Positions 27,674 through 35,519 of a DNA stretch of 64,000 bases are shown here, piece by piece. Numbering within the stretch: the first letter of the stretch is position 1; each line of letters opens with the position of its first letter. The position numbers were made by a program, and so were the translations under genes. Source of the DNA: Nonomuraea basaltis (lineage in GTDB: Bacteria; Actinomycetota; Actinomycetes; Streptosporangiales; Streptosporangiaceae); contig NZ_VCJS01000009.1 of assembly GCF_005893125.1 (NCBI RefSeq), positions 1-64,000 of the forward strand, written 5' to 3'. The notes under the pieces are model-generated. The model was not told where the DNA came from and did not search any database. It worked only from the letters and a program-made list of their open reading frames with translations.

Positions 27674-27843
27674 GTGCCAGCAGGTGCCGGACGTGCTGGC
27701 GGCGCCCTACGCGCCACGAGCCGATCGCCGTCGGCCAGCGCGGGGACCATGCTGTTGCCGTCGACGCGGATCACCAATGACGTCGCGCGCAGCCGTACGA
27801 TCAGCAGGACCAGTGCCGCGACGGCGAGGAGCACGCACCTCAC
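27670..27843 (-). CDS. Truncated S24/S26 signal-peptidase-like ORF
   Basis: 57-residue product: an N-terminal membrane segment (VLLAVAALVLLIVRL), then VIRVDGNSMVPALADGDRL, the Ser-Met-x-Pro motif around the catalytic Ser of S24/S26 peptidases. The catalytic Lys region is absent and the last 12 residues are Pro/Ala-rich, so it is either an inactivated peptidase or damaged by an indel. GTG at 27843 overlaps the ABC exporter stop (GTGA). S26-type peptidases next to TlpA/MauE/ABC genes occur in actinomycete peptide loci. Confidence 0.6.
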   Translation of the reverse strand: MRCVLLAVAALVLLIVRLRATSLVIRVDGNSMVPALADGDRLVARRAPPARPAPAGT

Positions 27844-29651
27844 AGGACCACCGTTTCCTCCGCCTCGCGATAGCCGCTGGCCTGTAGCCGGAACAACCTC
27901 GCATAGTTGCCGCCGACGGCCATGAGACTCTCGTGGGTCCCGGATTCGGTGATGGCGCCGTTCTCCAGGACGATGATCAGGTCCGCGTCGCGGACGGTGT
28001 TGAGCCGGTGGGAGATGAGCAGGCTGGTGGCGCCATGGCGCTGACGGCGGGTCCGGGCGTGCACGTCGGCCTCGGCCTCGGGATCCAGCCCGGCGGAGGG
28101 CTCATCGAGGATCATGAGGTCGCGGCGGCCGCGGAACATCGCCCGGGCCAGGGCCGTGCGCTGCCACTGGCCGCCTGAGAGCACCACACCGGTCTCCGGG
28201 TCGCCCTTGTCCTCCTCGCTGAAGAAGATCCGCGTGAGCAGGGTGTCGTAGCCGCGGGGCAGGGAGGAGAGCTTGTCGTCGATGCCGGCCTGCTGAGCCG
28301 CGGCCCGGATGCGGGCTTCGTCCTCGCGGGCGGCGACGAAGCCGATGGAGACGTTGTCGGCGGCGGACATGTCGTACTCCATGTGATCCTGGAAGACGCC
28401 GCTGGTGTGGTGCCGCAATTCGTCGGGGTGGACCTGGCGGATGTCGACGCCGTCCCAGGTGATGGTGCCGTGCTGCGGGTCGTAGAACCGGCAGAGCAAC
28501 TTGACCAGCGTGCTCTTGCCGGCGCCGTTCAGGCCGACGACGGCGACCGCCGCTCCGGCCGGGATGAACAGGTTCAGGCCGCGCAGGATCCACGGATGGT
28601 CGTCGCTGTAGCGGAACCAGACATTGGTGAGCTGGATGCCGTGGCGCAGCCGCGGCAATGGCACGGGCTCGGCGGGGATCGGCAAGTCAGGATCGGCCTG
28701 GACCACCGTCACGTAGTGGCCGAACATGATCAGGTCCTGATGGAGCGCGGCGATGCCGGAGACCAGGCCGCCGAGTGCGCTCTGGACCGCGGCGATGGCG
28801 GCGATCAGCAGGGACACGTCGCCGATGCTCAACGTGCCGGAACGGGCCGCGATCACCGCCCAGACCAGCCCACCGCCGGCGACCAGCGCGCCTACGAGCG
28901 TCAGCGCGCCCTCGACGGAGAGCTCCCGGAGATCCATCCGGTGGTGGGCGGCGTTGGATGTCCGCAGCTCGGCCATCATGCGGCCGCGCAGGAACCGGCC
29001 GCTGTTGAAGAGCCTGATCTCCTTGGCCGCCTCGACCGTGCCCAGGAGATTGCCGTAGAACATCTGGCGCCGCTCGGCCGGGCCGATCTCCCACATCATC
29101 GACGCGCGGCGGCGGGACAGGCGCAGCTGCGCCACCAGTGCGGGCGCCCCGGTGGCCAGCACGATACCGGTCAGGACAGGGCTGATCACCAGGAGCGATC
29201 CGACCATCCCCACCAGGGTGATCGACGATTGGATGATGCCGAACGAACCGGTGACGATGCTGTGCCCCGTCTGCAGGCTGTTCTGCGCCAGCCGCAGCCG
29301 GTCATGAAAGTTCGGGTCCTCGAACGGGCGCAGGCCGGCGAACCGCAAGGTCGCGGTGAACAGCTGAGCGGTGGTGCGGGCGGTGAACAACCGGCCGATC
29401 TGGTTGCCGAGATACTGGCTGAACTGCGGCAGGGCCGCGATCAGAACCCCGGCGCCGGCCAGCCCCACCGCCAGGGTGGTCAGCTCCGCCGCCGAGCCGT
29501 GTCCCGCCAGATCGTCGACGACCATCTTGGTCAGCCAGGCCACGGCGATCGGCGCCACCGCCTGGACCAGCATCACCAGGACGTAGAGGAGCGTCAGGCC
29601 AGGGGCCGTCCGGATGGCGATCCCCGCGGCCACCCCAGCGATCCGGATCAC
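27840..29651 (-). CDS. ABC exporter (fused membrane and ATPase domains)
   Basis: Type IV ABC exporter half-transporter of 603 residues: membrane domain about 1-320 with six helices, ATPase domain with VVGLNGAGKSTLVKLL, signature VLSGGQWQRTALARA and Walker B LMILDEPSAGLD, then LISHRLNTV. No N-terminal C39 peptidase. The GLNGAGKST/LSGGQWQR forms are those of exporters found in actinomycete peptide biosynthesis loci. GTG at 29651 overlaps the TlpA stop. Likely exports the Cys-rich peptide; inferred from linkage and shared promoter type. Confidence 0.9.
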   Translation of the reverse strand: MIRIAGVAAGIAIRTAPGLTLLYVLVMLVQAVAPIAVAWLTKMVVDDLAGHGSAAELTTLAVGLAGAGVLIAALPQFSQYLGNQIGRLFTARTTAQLFTATLRFAGLRPFEDPNFHDRLRLAQNSLQTGHSIVTGSFGIIQSSITLVGMVGSLLVISPVLTGIVLATGAPALVAQLRLSRRRASMMWEIGPAERRQMFYGNLLGTVEAAKEIRLFNSGRFLRGRMMAELRTSNAAHHRMDLRELSVEGALTLVGALVAGGGLVWAVIAARSGTLSIGDVSLLIAAIAAVQSALGGLVSGIAALHQDLIMFGHYVTVVQADPDLPIPAEPVPLPRLRHGIQLTNVWFRYSDDHPWILRGLNLFIPAGAAVAVVGLNGAGKSTLVKLLCRFYDPQHGTITWDGVDIRQVHPDELRHHTSGVFQDHMEYDMSAADNVSIGFVAAREDEARIRAAAQQAGIDDKLSSLPRGYDTLLTRIFFSEEDKGDPETGVVLSGGQWQRTALARAMFRGRRDLMILDEPSAGLDPEAEADVHARTRRQRHGATSLLISHRLNTVRDADLIIVLENGAITESGTHESLMAVGGNYARLFRLQASGYREAEETVVL

Positions 29652-30175
29652 ACCATGCCTACCGTGGCGGGCATGGTGTGATCGCTGCTGACCACCGTTC
29701 CGTCCGTGTCAATCACGAGAACGGTCGGATAGCCGGCGACCTTGAACGCCGTCTGGACGGGGCCCTGTGGCTGCTCCGATACGACACGCGCCACCTGCGC
29801 GAGCCGTTCGACGTATGTCGCGGATTCTTCGCCGGAGTCGGCGACGACCACGGCGAGCACCGCGTCCGACGTCCCGCGTGCCCGCTCGACGAACCGGGGC
29901 AGCAGCTCCTCGCAGGGCGCGCAGCCCGGAGAGAAGAATCCGACCAGCGCGGGACCGCCCAGCAGCTCCTCGGAGATCGGCTCGCCGTCCGTGGTCGTGA
30001 CGGCGAACTCCGGGATCCTCTCGCCGGGCGAAAGCCCCTCCGCCATCATCGGATGAGAAAGAGCCGGTTGCCCGGCCTGCTTACGGAGCCGGCGGATCAC
30101 GCCCACGGTCAGCAGCAGATTCACCATGCACAGCAGACCGACCAGCACAACGGCGGCGACCAAGTATGGCATCAC
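29648..30175 (-). CDS. TlpA/MauD-like membrane-anchored thioredoxin
   Basis: Thiol-disulfide oxidoreductase with an N-terminal membrane anchor (AAVVLVGLLCMVNLLL), SPGCAPCEE active site (CxxC) and cis-Pro loop AGYPTVLV, 175 residues (GTG at 30175) or 174 (ATG at 30172). The domain faces outside the membrane. Paired with a MauE remnant immediately upstream, as MauD/TlpA proteins usually are with MauE electron carriers. In this locus it could form, reshuffle or keep reduced the cysteines of the secreted peptide. Confidence 0.9.
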   Translation of the reverse strand: MMPYLVAAVVLVGLLCMVNLLLTVGVIRRLRKQAGQPALSHPMMAEGLSPGERIPEFAVTTTDGEPISEELLGGPALVGFFSPGCAPCEELLPRFVERARGTSDAVLAVVVADSGEESATYVERLAQVARVVSEQPQGPVQTAFKVAGYPTVLVIDTDGTVVSSDHTMPATVGMV

Positions 30176-30389
30176 ACACTCCCCGACGTTTCCATGAACA
30201 CCTCAGCGATATCGTCGAAGGCGATCAACACGATCGCCACCGCCAGCCCGGCCGCGGCCGGTGGGCCGCTGGAGAGGTCAAGGACGCCGCGAACGACTGC
30301 ACGGCCGCGCCGCTACGGAGCTTGGTGAACGCGGCCACCGTGAAGACGATCCCGATCAGCACCTGGCACGCGACGAGCAAGAGACCCAC
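30172..30389 (-). pseudogene. MauE/DoxX-like membrane protein, truncated and frameshifted
   Basis: Begins at a GTG with GLLLVACQVLIGIVFTVAAF then TKLRSGAAVQSFAASL, the first helix and loop of MauE-type proteins. After about 45 codons the frame shifts; the other frame encodes AAAGLAVAIVLIAF and ends TSGSV with a TGA overlapping the TlpA start (TGATG). A normal MauE is about 150-200 residues with four helices; here the middle is deleted. The GTG lies about 8 bases after the -10 box, so the transcript would be nearly leaderless. Confidence 0.6.
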
Positions 30390-30397
30390 GGCAAGTG

Positions 30398-30440
30398 ATG
30401 CTTCATGATCCTGCTAGCCCGTCCCTAGCGCGCCGCTAGC
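30398..30440 (-). promoter_or_regulatory. SARP-type operator/promoter of the TlpA-ABC operon
   Basis: On the minus strand, heptamers GCTAGCG, GCTAGGG and GCTAGCA start at 30440, 30429 and 30418, exactly 11 bp apart; 8 bases after the last comes AAGCAT (30403-30398). Spacing and hexamer are the same as in the promoter at 26051-26104. Predicted transcription starts almost at the MauE GTG. The remaining 90 bases to the rhomboid gene hold nothing else recognised. Confidence 0.75.
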
Positions 30441-30533
30441 GCCGAGCCCGGCCAGGAGGCGGCATCCGCGGAAGCGGGGCGCCGGTCTATCCTCATCCGG
30501 GCCCGACCCCGTGGAGGACCATGATCAGTCGCC

Positions 30534-31430
30534 TCACCACAGGCTGAGCTCGTACGTCTTCACCGCCACCAGGACGGCGAGCACCACGAACAGCGCGCCC
30601 ATCGCGGCGACGTGGAACCTGCGCGGCAGGTAGGCCAGCCCGAGCGCGGCCGCGCCACCCACGACCAGACCACCCAGGTGCCCCTGCCACGAGGTGAATC
30701 CGGCCGAGATGACCAGCCAGATCAGGAACATCACGATGAGCCGGCCACCGCCGAGCGGATCCCGGCGCAGGCGGCGGCTGAAGACGAAGTAGGCGGCGCC
30801 GAGCCCGAAGACCGCCCCGGAGGCGCCGACCACGGCCGTGCCGGGCGAGATCAGGAACGCGAACACCGCGCCGCCCACGGCCGCCAGCAGGTAGAGCGCG
30901 ACGAAGCGCAGCATGCCCAGCATCTGCTCGACCACCCTGCCCAGGGTCCACAGCCAGTACATGTTGAAGGCGATGTGCAGGATGCTGAAGACGCCCGCGG
31001 TGGGCGGCAGGTGCAGGAAGCCGGCGGTGACGAGGCGATACCACTCCCCGGCCGCGACACCAGTGGTCTGGAGGCCGGTGCCGCTCTCGTACACGTAGTA
31101 CTGACCGCCGGCGTCCACCAGCCCGATACCCAGGCCGTCCAGCCGGTCCACGATCGAGGGCATGGCCATTTCGCCGAGATAGGCCAGGACGTTGATGCCG
31201 ATCAGGACATAGGTCACCAGCGGGACGGCAGCCACCTTGCCCCCGAAGATGGTCCTGGCCTGCCGCATCGACTTGTTGCCCGCGCGTACGCACTCGACGC
31301 ACTGGTGACCCACGGCCGCGTCCCGCATGCAGTCGGGGCAGATGTACCGGTCACAGCGCGTGCAGCGGACGTACGTCTCGCTCTTGGGATGCCGGTAGCA
31401 AGTGGGCGCCTCGGCGATCTGCTCGTCCAC
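30534..31430 (-). CDS. Rhomboid-family intramembrane serine protease with zinc-finger N-terminus
   Basis: 298-residue membrane protease. N-terminal Cys/His cluster (PTCYRHPKSETYVRC, CTRCDRYICPDC, GHQCVEC) resembling a B-box-type zinc finger, then about six membrane helices. Catalytic Ser in GASGAVFGLGAAY and His in WQGHLGGLVVGGAA form the rhomboid dyad; the HIAFNMYWLWTLG helix with His-x-x-x-Asn is present. GTG at 31430 is chosen because AAGAGAG lies before it; a frame from 31505 is unsupported. This architecture is common in actinomycetes. Substrates unknown. Confidence 0.9.
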   Translation of the reverse strand: MDEQIAEAPTCYRHPKSETYVRCTRCDRYICPDCMRDAAVGHQCVECVRAGNKSMRQARTIFGGKVAAVPLVTYVLIGINVLAYLGEMAMPSIVDRLDGLGIGLVDAGGQYYVYESGTGLQTTGVAAGEWYRLVTAGFLHLPPTAGVFSILHIAFNMYWLWTLGRVVEQMLGMLRFVALYLLAAVGGAVFAFLISPGTAVVGASGAVFGLGAAYFVFSRRLRRDPLGGGRLIVMFLIWLVISAGFTSWQGHLGGLVVGGAAALGLAYLPRRFHVAAMGALFVVLAVLVAVKTYELSLW

Positions 31431-31529
31431 GTCTCTCTTCACCTCGTGTATGGCAGGGGCAGCGAGATTACCGAACCACCGGCATTCGCGGGCCTTCCTG
31501 ATCAAATCGATCGCCTGCGTCCTGCCGCC

Positions 31530-31580
31530 CGCGGCTCGGTGAGGCCGTACGTCGCTCCTTCGTGCGCGCCCGGAGGACTG
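31530..31580 (-). pseudogene. Tiny NmrA-type reductase fragment
   Basis: The minus-strand translation PPGAHEGATYGLTEP closely resembles DPGAHEGATYHLTGP of the reductase at 18664-19503, and the DNA is also similar. Only about 15 residues remain, so this is a scar of a lost related gene. Confidence 0.4.
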
Positions 31581-31617
31581 CCGCGTGAGGCGTCGGCCCG
31601 GCGTTCCGAGCGGACGG

Positions 31618-32511
31618 TCATGAGCGGCGTTCGCGCAGTGGCGACACGTGGCCGTGGGTGCCGGGGAGGAGCGACTGCAGCGCCGCGAGGCGACCAGATC
31701 CGACCGGTGACGGTGGTGCGCTCTCCGGCGCGGTGCCGCGGAACGTGGTCGGCGCCATCCCGTAGATCGCGCGGAATCGGCGGGAGAAGTGGTACGCGTC
31801 GGTGAAGCCGCACTGCACGGCGATCGCGTGCATCGACAGGTTGCTCTGCCACAACAGCGGTTCGGCTCTGGTCAGGCGCAGCAGCTCGACGGCGGCGACA
31901 GGACCGACGCCGAACCGCCGGCGGAACGTGCGGCACAGCGTGCTCGGCGAGACCTGGGCGGCCGCGGCGAGCTGTCGCATCGAGATCGGCCGCGCCACCC
32001 CGTCGGACCAGTGCTCGCGCACCGCGCGCATCATCGCGACGACCGGCTCCGGCAGGACCGCAGGTGTGCGATCCGCCGGTGCGGGCCCGGCCAGGAAGGT
32101 CAGCACCAGCAGGCGGAGCGTCTCACCGGCCTGGGTCTGCCATCCAGGCGGGCACTCGGTACCCAGCCAGAGCAGGTACTGGCACAGGGCGCCCATCGGA
32201 TCGCGCCGGCCGGTCAGGTCCCGCACCAGCGGCCAGTCGGCCCCCGAGTGCCCGGTGAGCGTGAAGTGCACGTACGCGTGCCGGGTCGGGGTGTGCGGAT
32301 CCCAGCGGAACGAGTCGCACATCCCCGGCCGGACGAGAAGCAGTTTTCCCGGGGTCAGCGGTAGCAGGACGTCGTCCCACAGCCAGGTGGCGCTGCCCCG
32401 AAGGAGCCAGACGAACTGGTATGACCTGGCCTCCCGCGGGCCGAAGGTCGAGCCCGGCGGGTAGTCGGCGACGGTGGGCCCAAGGCGTGGCACCAGGTCG
32501 ATGGAGATCAT
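31618..32511 (-). CDS. AraC-family transcriptional regulator
   Basis: 297-residue regulator. N-terminal cupin-like sensor (FVWLLRGSATWLWDD, LTPGKLLLVRPG) and C-terminal double helix-turn-helix: RQLAAAAQVSPSTLCRTFRRRFG and MHAIAVQCGFTDAYHFSRRFRAIYG, followed by a Pro-rich tail of about 40 residues. The ATG at 32511 matches the start of the sensor domain; the frame back to 32670 is a shadow. It ends the pair with the PhyH gene (10 bases apart) and may control it in response to a sugar or related ligand. Confidence 0.92.
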   Translation of the reverse strand: MISIDLVPRLGPTVADYPPGSTFGPREARSYQFVWLLRGSATWLWDDVLLPLTPGKLLLVRPGMCDSFRWDPHTPTRHAYVHFTLTGHSGADWPLVRDLTGRRDPMGALCQYLLWLGTECPPGWQTQAGETLRLLVLTFLAGPAPADRTPAVLPEPVVAMMRAVREHWSDGVARPISMRQLAAAAQVSPSTLCRTFRRRFGVGPVAAVELLRLTRAEPLLWQSNLSMHAIAVQCGFTDAYHFSRRFRAIYGMAPTTFRGTAPESAPPSPVGSGRLAALQSLLPGTHGHVSPLRERRS

Positions 32512-32521
32512 GTGGCAGCCG

Positions 32522-33358
32522 TCATCTGTCACAGCCGCCGTCCCGGTTCGGGCGAATCCGTGGTCGGCGCACCTCCTGGAGACCTTTGTACGCGTACGGG
32601 TCGGCGCCCGAGACAAGAACGATGTCCCGGAAGTCGGCCTGTGCCATGGTCGTCCCCGCCGGCGGGGCATCCCACGGGAGCAGGGACTCGGCGCTCATGT
32701 AGTGGTTGACCAGCGCCCGCCGGTAGCCGTGCCGGCCGGTGTTGGGCAGCGACTTGTGCAGCAGGTAGCCGTTGAACACGAGCACGGAGCCGGCCGCGAT
32801 CTCGACGGGCACCGCGTCGGAGTCGTCGAACGGGAAGCCGTAGGACTCCACCGTGCAGTCGTAGCGCGGGTCGTCGTGCTCGCGGTTCGGGTAAAGCACG
32901 CCGGCCCGGTGCGATCCCGGCAGCACCCAGAGGCACCCGTTGTCGACTGTGGCGTCGTCGAGCGCGAGCCACGCCGCCGCGAGCGAACGGTCCCGGGTCG
33001 GGATGAACATCTCGTCCTGGTGCCAGGCCTGCCCGGGCTCCCCCTCGGACTTGATGAACAGCATCGACTGCATCGCCTTGACGTTCGGGCCGATGAGTGA
33101 GGTGAGCGCCGAAACGATCGCAGCATGGCGCATCGTGGCGAGCACCAGATCGGAGAGCTTGTGCGGATAGTGGATGCACAGGAACCTGCGCAGCACGTCG
33201 TCGTCGGTGTCGGCGGCTCCGGCGGGGAGTGCGCCCTGGATGTCGCCGAGCTCGCCACGGCAGATGCGCACGGCCTCCTCGACCAGTTCGCCGACCTCAC
33301 CGGGGTCGAAGGCATGCTCGAGGACGACATAGCCGTCGCGCTCGTACCGGGACTTCAT
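32522..33358 (-). CDS. Phytanoyl-CoA dioxygenase (PhyH) family oxygenase
   Basis: Fe(II)/2-oxoglutarate-dependent oxygenase of 278 residues. N-terminus SRYERDGYVVLEHAFDPGE is typical; iron ligands are the His and Asp of AWHQDEMFIPT and the distal His of LLHKSLPNTGRHGYRRALVN, whose Arg would bind 2-oxoglutarate. ATG at 33358 is used; GTG codons at 33373 and 33376 are alternatives. Transcribed divergently from the LacI operon, together with the AraC gene. Substrate unknown; PhyH proteins are often found beside sugar catabolic genes. Confidence 0.88.
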   Translation of the reverse strand: MKSRYERDGYVVLEHAFDPGEVGELVEEAVRICRGELGDIQGALPAGAADTDDDVLRRFLCIHYPHKLSDLVLATMRHAAIVSALTSLIGPNVKAMQSMLFIKSEGEPGQAWHQDEMFIPTRDRSLAAAWLALDDATVDNGCLWVLPGSHRAGVLYPNREHDDPRYDCTVESYGFPFDDSDAVPVEIAAGSVLVFNGYLLHKSLPNTGRHGYRRALVNHYMSAESLLPWDAPPAGTTMAQADFRDIVLVSGADPYAYKGLQEVRRPRIRPNRDGGCDR

Positions 33359-33449
33359 GTCGGGGTTCGTCACCACCCCACTATCGCCGTCACGGCCGTG
33401 TTACGGCCATGGTGCGAGCACGCACCAGGATGGCGAATCGAGTCATCTA

Positions 33450-33479
33450 TTGACTGGCGCCGAAATCGGCGATTAACAT
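33450..33479 (+). promoter_or_regulatory. Promoter of the lacI-type operon
   Basis: TTGACT (33450-33455), 18-base spacer, TAACAT (33474-33479); the -35 box is near consensus. Transcription would start near 33,486, just before the palindrome. Confidence 0.55.
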
Positions 33480-33491
33480 TTGGCACACTTC

Positions 33492-33505
33492 TTAATACGT
33501 ATTAA
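33492..33505. promoter_or_regulatory. LacI-type operator, 14-bp perfect palindrome
   Basis: TTAATACGTATTAA, an AT-rich perfect palindrome with a central CG, as LacI-family operators usually have, standing out in 70% GC DNA. It lies between the predicted transcription start and the regulator GTG at 33517, so binding would block the operon; autoregulation is inferred. Confidence 0.75.
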
Positions 33506-33516
33506 TAGGGGTTGAT

Positions 33517-34593
33517 GTGGCTCCTCCCCAACGACAACGGCGGGCTACCCAGGTGGACATCGCCAGGCGCGCCGGTGTCTCGCAAGCGACGGTCTCGCTC
33601 GTCCTCAGCGGCGGCGCGGTCAGCGACAAGATCGCCGAGTCGACACGGCAGGCGGTCCTCGCGGCGGCCACCGAGCTGGGCTACACAGTCAATGTCGCCG
33701 CCCGCAGTCTCAAGGGTGGCCGCAACCATCTGCTGGGCCTGTACACGTTCGAGCCGGTCTTCCCGACCGACCAGCGCGACTTCTACTTCCCGTTCCTGCT
33801 GGGCGTCGAGGAGGAGACCGCGCGGCAGGGCTACGACCTGCTGCTGTTCAGCTCAGTCAGCTCGGGCGACCGCGCCATCTACACCGGCGGGGTGAACCGC
33901 CTGAAGCTGGCCGACGGTTGCGTCCTGCTCGGTCGCAACGTGCGCCGCGAAGAGCTGGCGGAGCTGGTACGCGAGGACTTCCCGTTCGTCTTCATCGGCC
34001 GCCGCGAGCTCGAGGGCGCCGAGCTCTCCTATGTCGGGGCCGACTATGTGACGGCCACCAGCGGCCTCGTCACGGAGCTGGTCCGCCTGGGACACCGGCG
34101 AATCCTCTACCTGCGTGCGGTCGAGGACACCGAGCCCACCCGCGACCGCGAGACGGGTTACCGGCAGGGCCTCGCCGCGGCCGGGATCGCGGTGGACGAG
34201 TCGCTGATCTGCGGGCTCATCGACCCTGCCGACCTGTCGCCCGAGTTCGTCGAGCACTGGACGGGCACGGCCGGCGTCACCGCGATCCTCGTCGAGCCGA
34301 GCGAGGACCACCGGCTGACCACCGCCCTTGACGCGACCAGCGCGGCGGCCAGGACGAGCTTCCCCGGCGACTGCTCGATCGCGTTGCTCGGCGACCCTCC
34401 GTCGTGGACGCCGGACCTGCGGGACTGGACCCGCTTCTCCCTGCCGCGCGCGGAGATGGCCCGCACGGCGGTACAGATCCTGGTCGACCTGCTCGCCGAG
34501 CCGTTCGGCGCGCCCCGCCAGGTCACCGTGCCGTGCAGCTTCGTCCCCGGCGACTCCATCGGTCCCGCTCCCGGGCGGAGGCAGCCGCGGTGA
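33517..34593 (+). CDS. LacI-family transcriptional regulator
   Basis: 358-residue regulator. HTH and hinge TQVDIARRAGVSQATVSLVL to YTVNVAARSLKGG at residues 10-65, then a periplasmic-binding-protein-like sensor (LLGLYTFEPVF, RGYDLLLFSS-like strand, GHRRILYLRAVED). GTG start at 33517 preceded by AGGGG. First gene of the glycan operon; stop overlaps the permease start (GTGA). Likely represses its own operon through the palindrome 12 bases upstream. Confidence 0.93.
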   Translation: MAPPQRQRRATQVDIARRAGVSQATVSLVLSGGAVSDKIAESTRQAVLAAATELGYTVNVAARSLKGGRNHLLGLYTFEPVFPTDQRDFYFPFLLGVEEETARQGYDLLLFSSVSSGDRAIYTGGVNRLKLADGCVLLGRNVRREELAELVREDFPFVFIGRRELEGAELSYVGADYVTATSGLVTELVRLGHRRILYLRAVEDTEPTRDRETGYRQGLAAAGIAVDESLICGLIDPADLSPEFVEHWTGTAGVTAILVEPSEDHRLTTALDATSAAARTSFPGDCSIALLGDPPSWTPDLRDWTRFSLPRAEMARTAVQILVDLLAEPFGAPRQVTVPCSFVPGDSIGPAPGRRQPR

Positions 34594-35519
34594 CCCGCAT
34601 GGTCGTGCGCAGGTTGCTGATCGGCGTGTTCGTGATGTGGGGCGCGGCATCGGTGATCTTCGTCATCGTGCGCGCCACCCCGGGCGACCCGGCGACGGTG
34701 TTCCTCGGCCCGGACGCGAGCAAGGACCAGATCGCCCGGCTCACCGCCGCCCTCGGGCTGGACCGGCCGCTGTACGAGCAGTACTTCAGCTACCTCGGCG
34801 ACGTGCTGCGGCTGGACTTCGGCCAGTCCTACCGGCTCGGCCGCCCGGCGATGGAGGCGGTGCTCGAGCGGCTGCCGGCGACGATCGACCTCACGCTCAC
34901 CGCGACGGCCATCGCCGTCGTCGCCGGTCTGGCACTCGGGCTCGTCGCAGGCAGCCGGCCGGGCGGCGTGGTGGACCGGGTGGTGTCCGCGGCGACGATC
35001 GCGCTGCAATCCTTCCCGACGTTCTGGGTGGGGATCATGCTGGTCCTGACCCTCGCGCTCGGCCTGCGACTGCTGCCGAGTGCCGGGGTCGGGACGCCCG
35101 CGCACCTGGTGCTGCCCGCGGTGACGCTGGCCTTCCCGTTCACCGCCATCGTCGCCCGGCTCACCAGGAGCAGCGTCACGGAGGCGATGCGCGAGCCGTA
35201 CGTCCAGACGGCGCGGTCCAAGGGGCTCACCGACCGGCAGGTCCTGCTGGGCCACGCGCTGCGCAACTCACTCATCCCGGTCGTGACGATCGTCGGGCTG
35301 CAGATGGGCGCTCTCATGGGCGGTGCGGTGATCGTGGAGAACGTCTTCGCCTGGCCGGGGCTCGGATCACTGGTCGTCGGCGCGGTCGCCAACCGCGACT
35401 ACGCCGTGGTGCAGGCGGTGACCCTGCTGATCGCCGGCATCGTGATGGCGCTCAACATCGTCGCCGACCTGCTCTACACCCGGTTGGATCCGCGCATCCG
35501 CACGGAGGCCGCGTCATGA
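34590..35519 (+). CDS. Dpp/Opp-type ABC permease, subunit B
   Basis: 309-residue inner-membrane permease of the peptide/nickel (DppB) family: VRRLLIGVFVMWGAASVIF, ATPGDPATVFLG near the N-terminus, the EAA loop YVQTARSKGLTDRQVLLGH, and VIVENVFAWPGLG near the C-terminus, all family marks. GTG at 34590 overlaps the regulator stop; an ATG at 34599 is possible. In this operon the importer probably carries a glycan or aminosugar compound, not a peptide. Confidence 0.95.
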   Translation: MTRMVVRRLLIGVFVMWGAASVIFVIVRATPGDPATVFLGPDASKDQIARLTAALGLDRPLYEQYFSYLGDVLRLDFGQSYRLGRPAMEAVLERLPATIDLTLTATAIAVVAGLALGLVAGSRPGGVVDRVVSAATIALQSFPTFWVGIMLVLTLALGLRLLPSAGVGTPAHLVLPAVTLAFPFTAIVARLTRSSVTEAMREPYVQTARSKGLTDRQVLLGHALRNSLIPVVTIVGLQMGALMGGAVIVENVFAWPGLGSLVVGAVANRDYAVVQAVTLLIAGIVMALNIVADLLYTRLDPRIRTEAAS

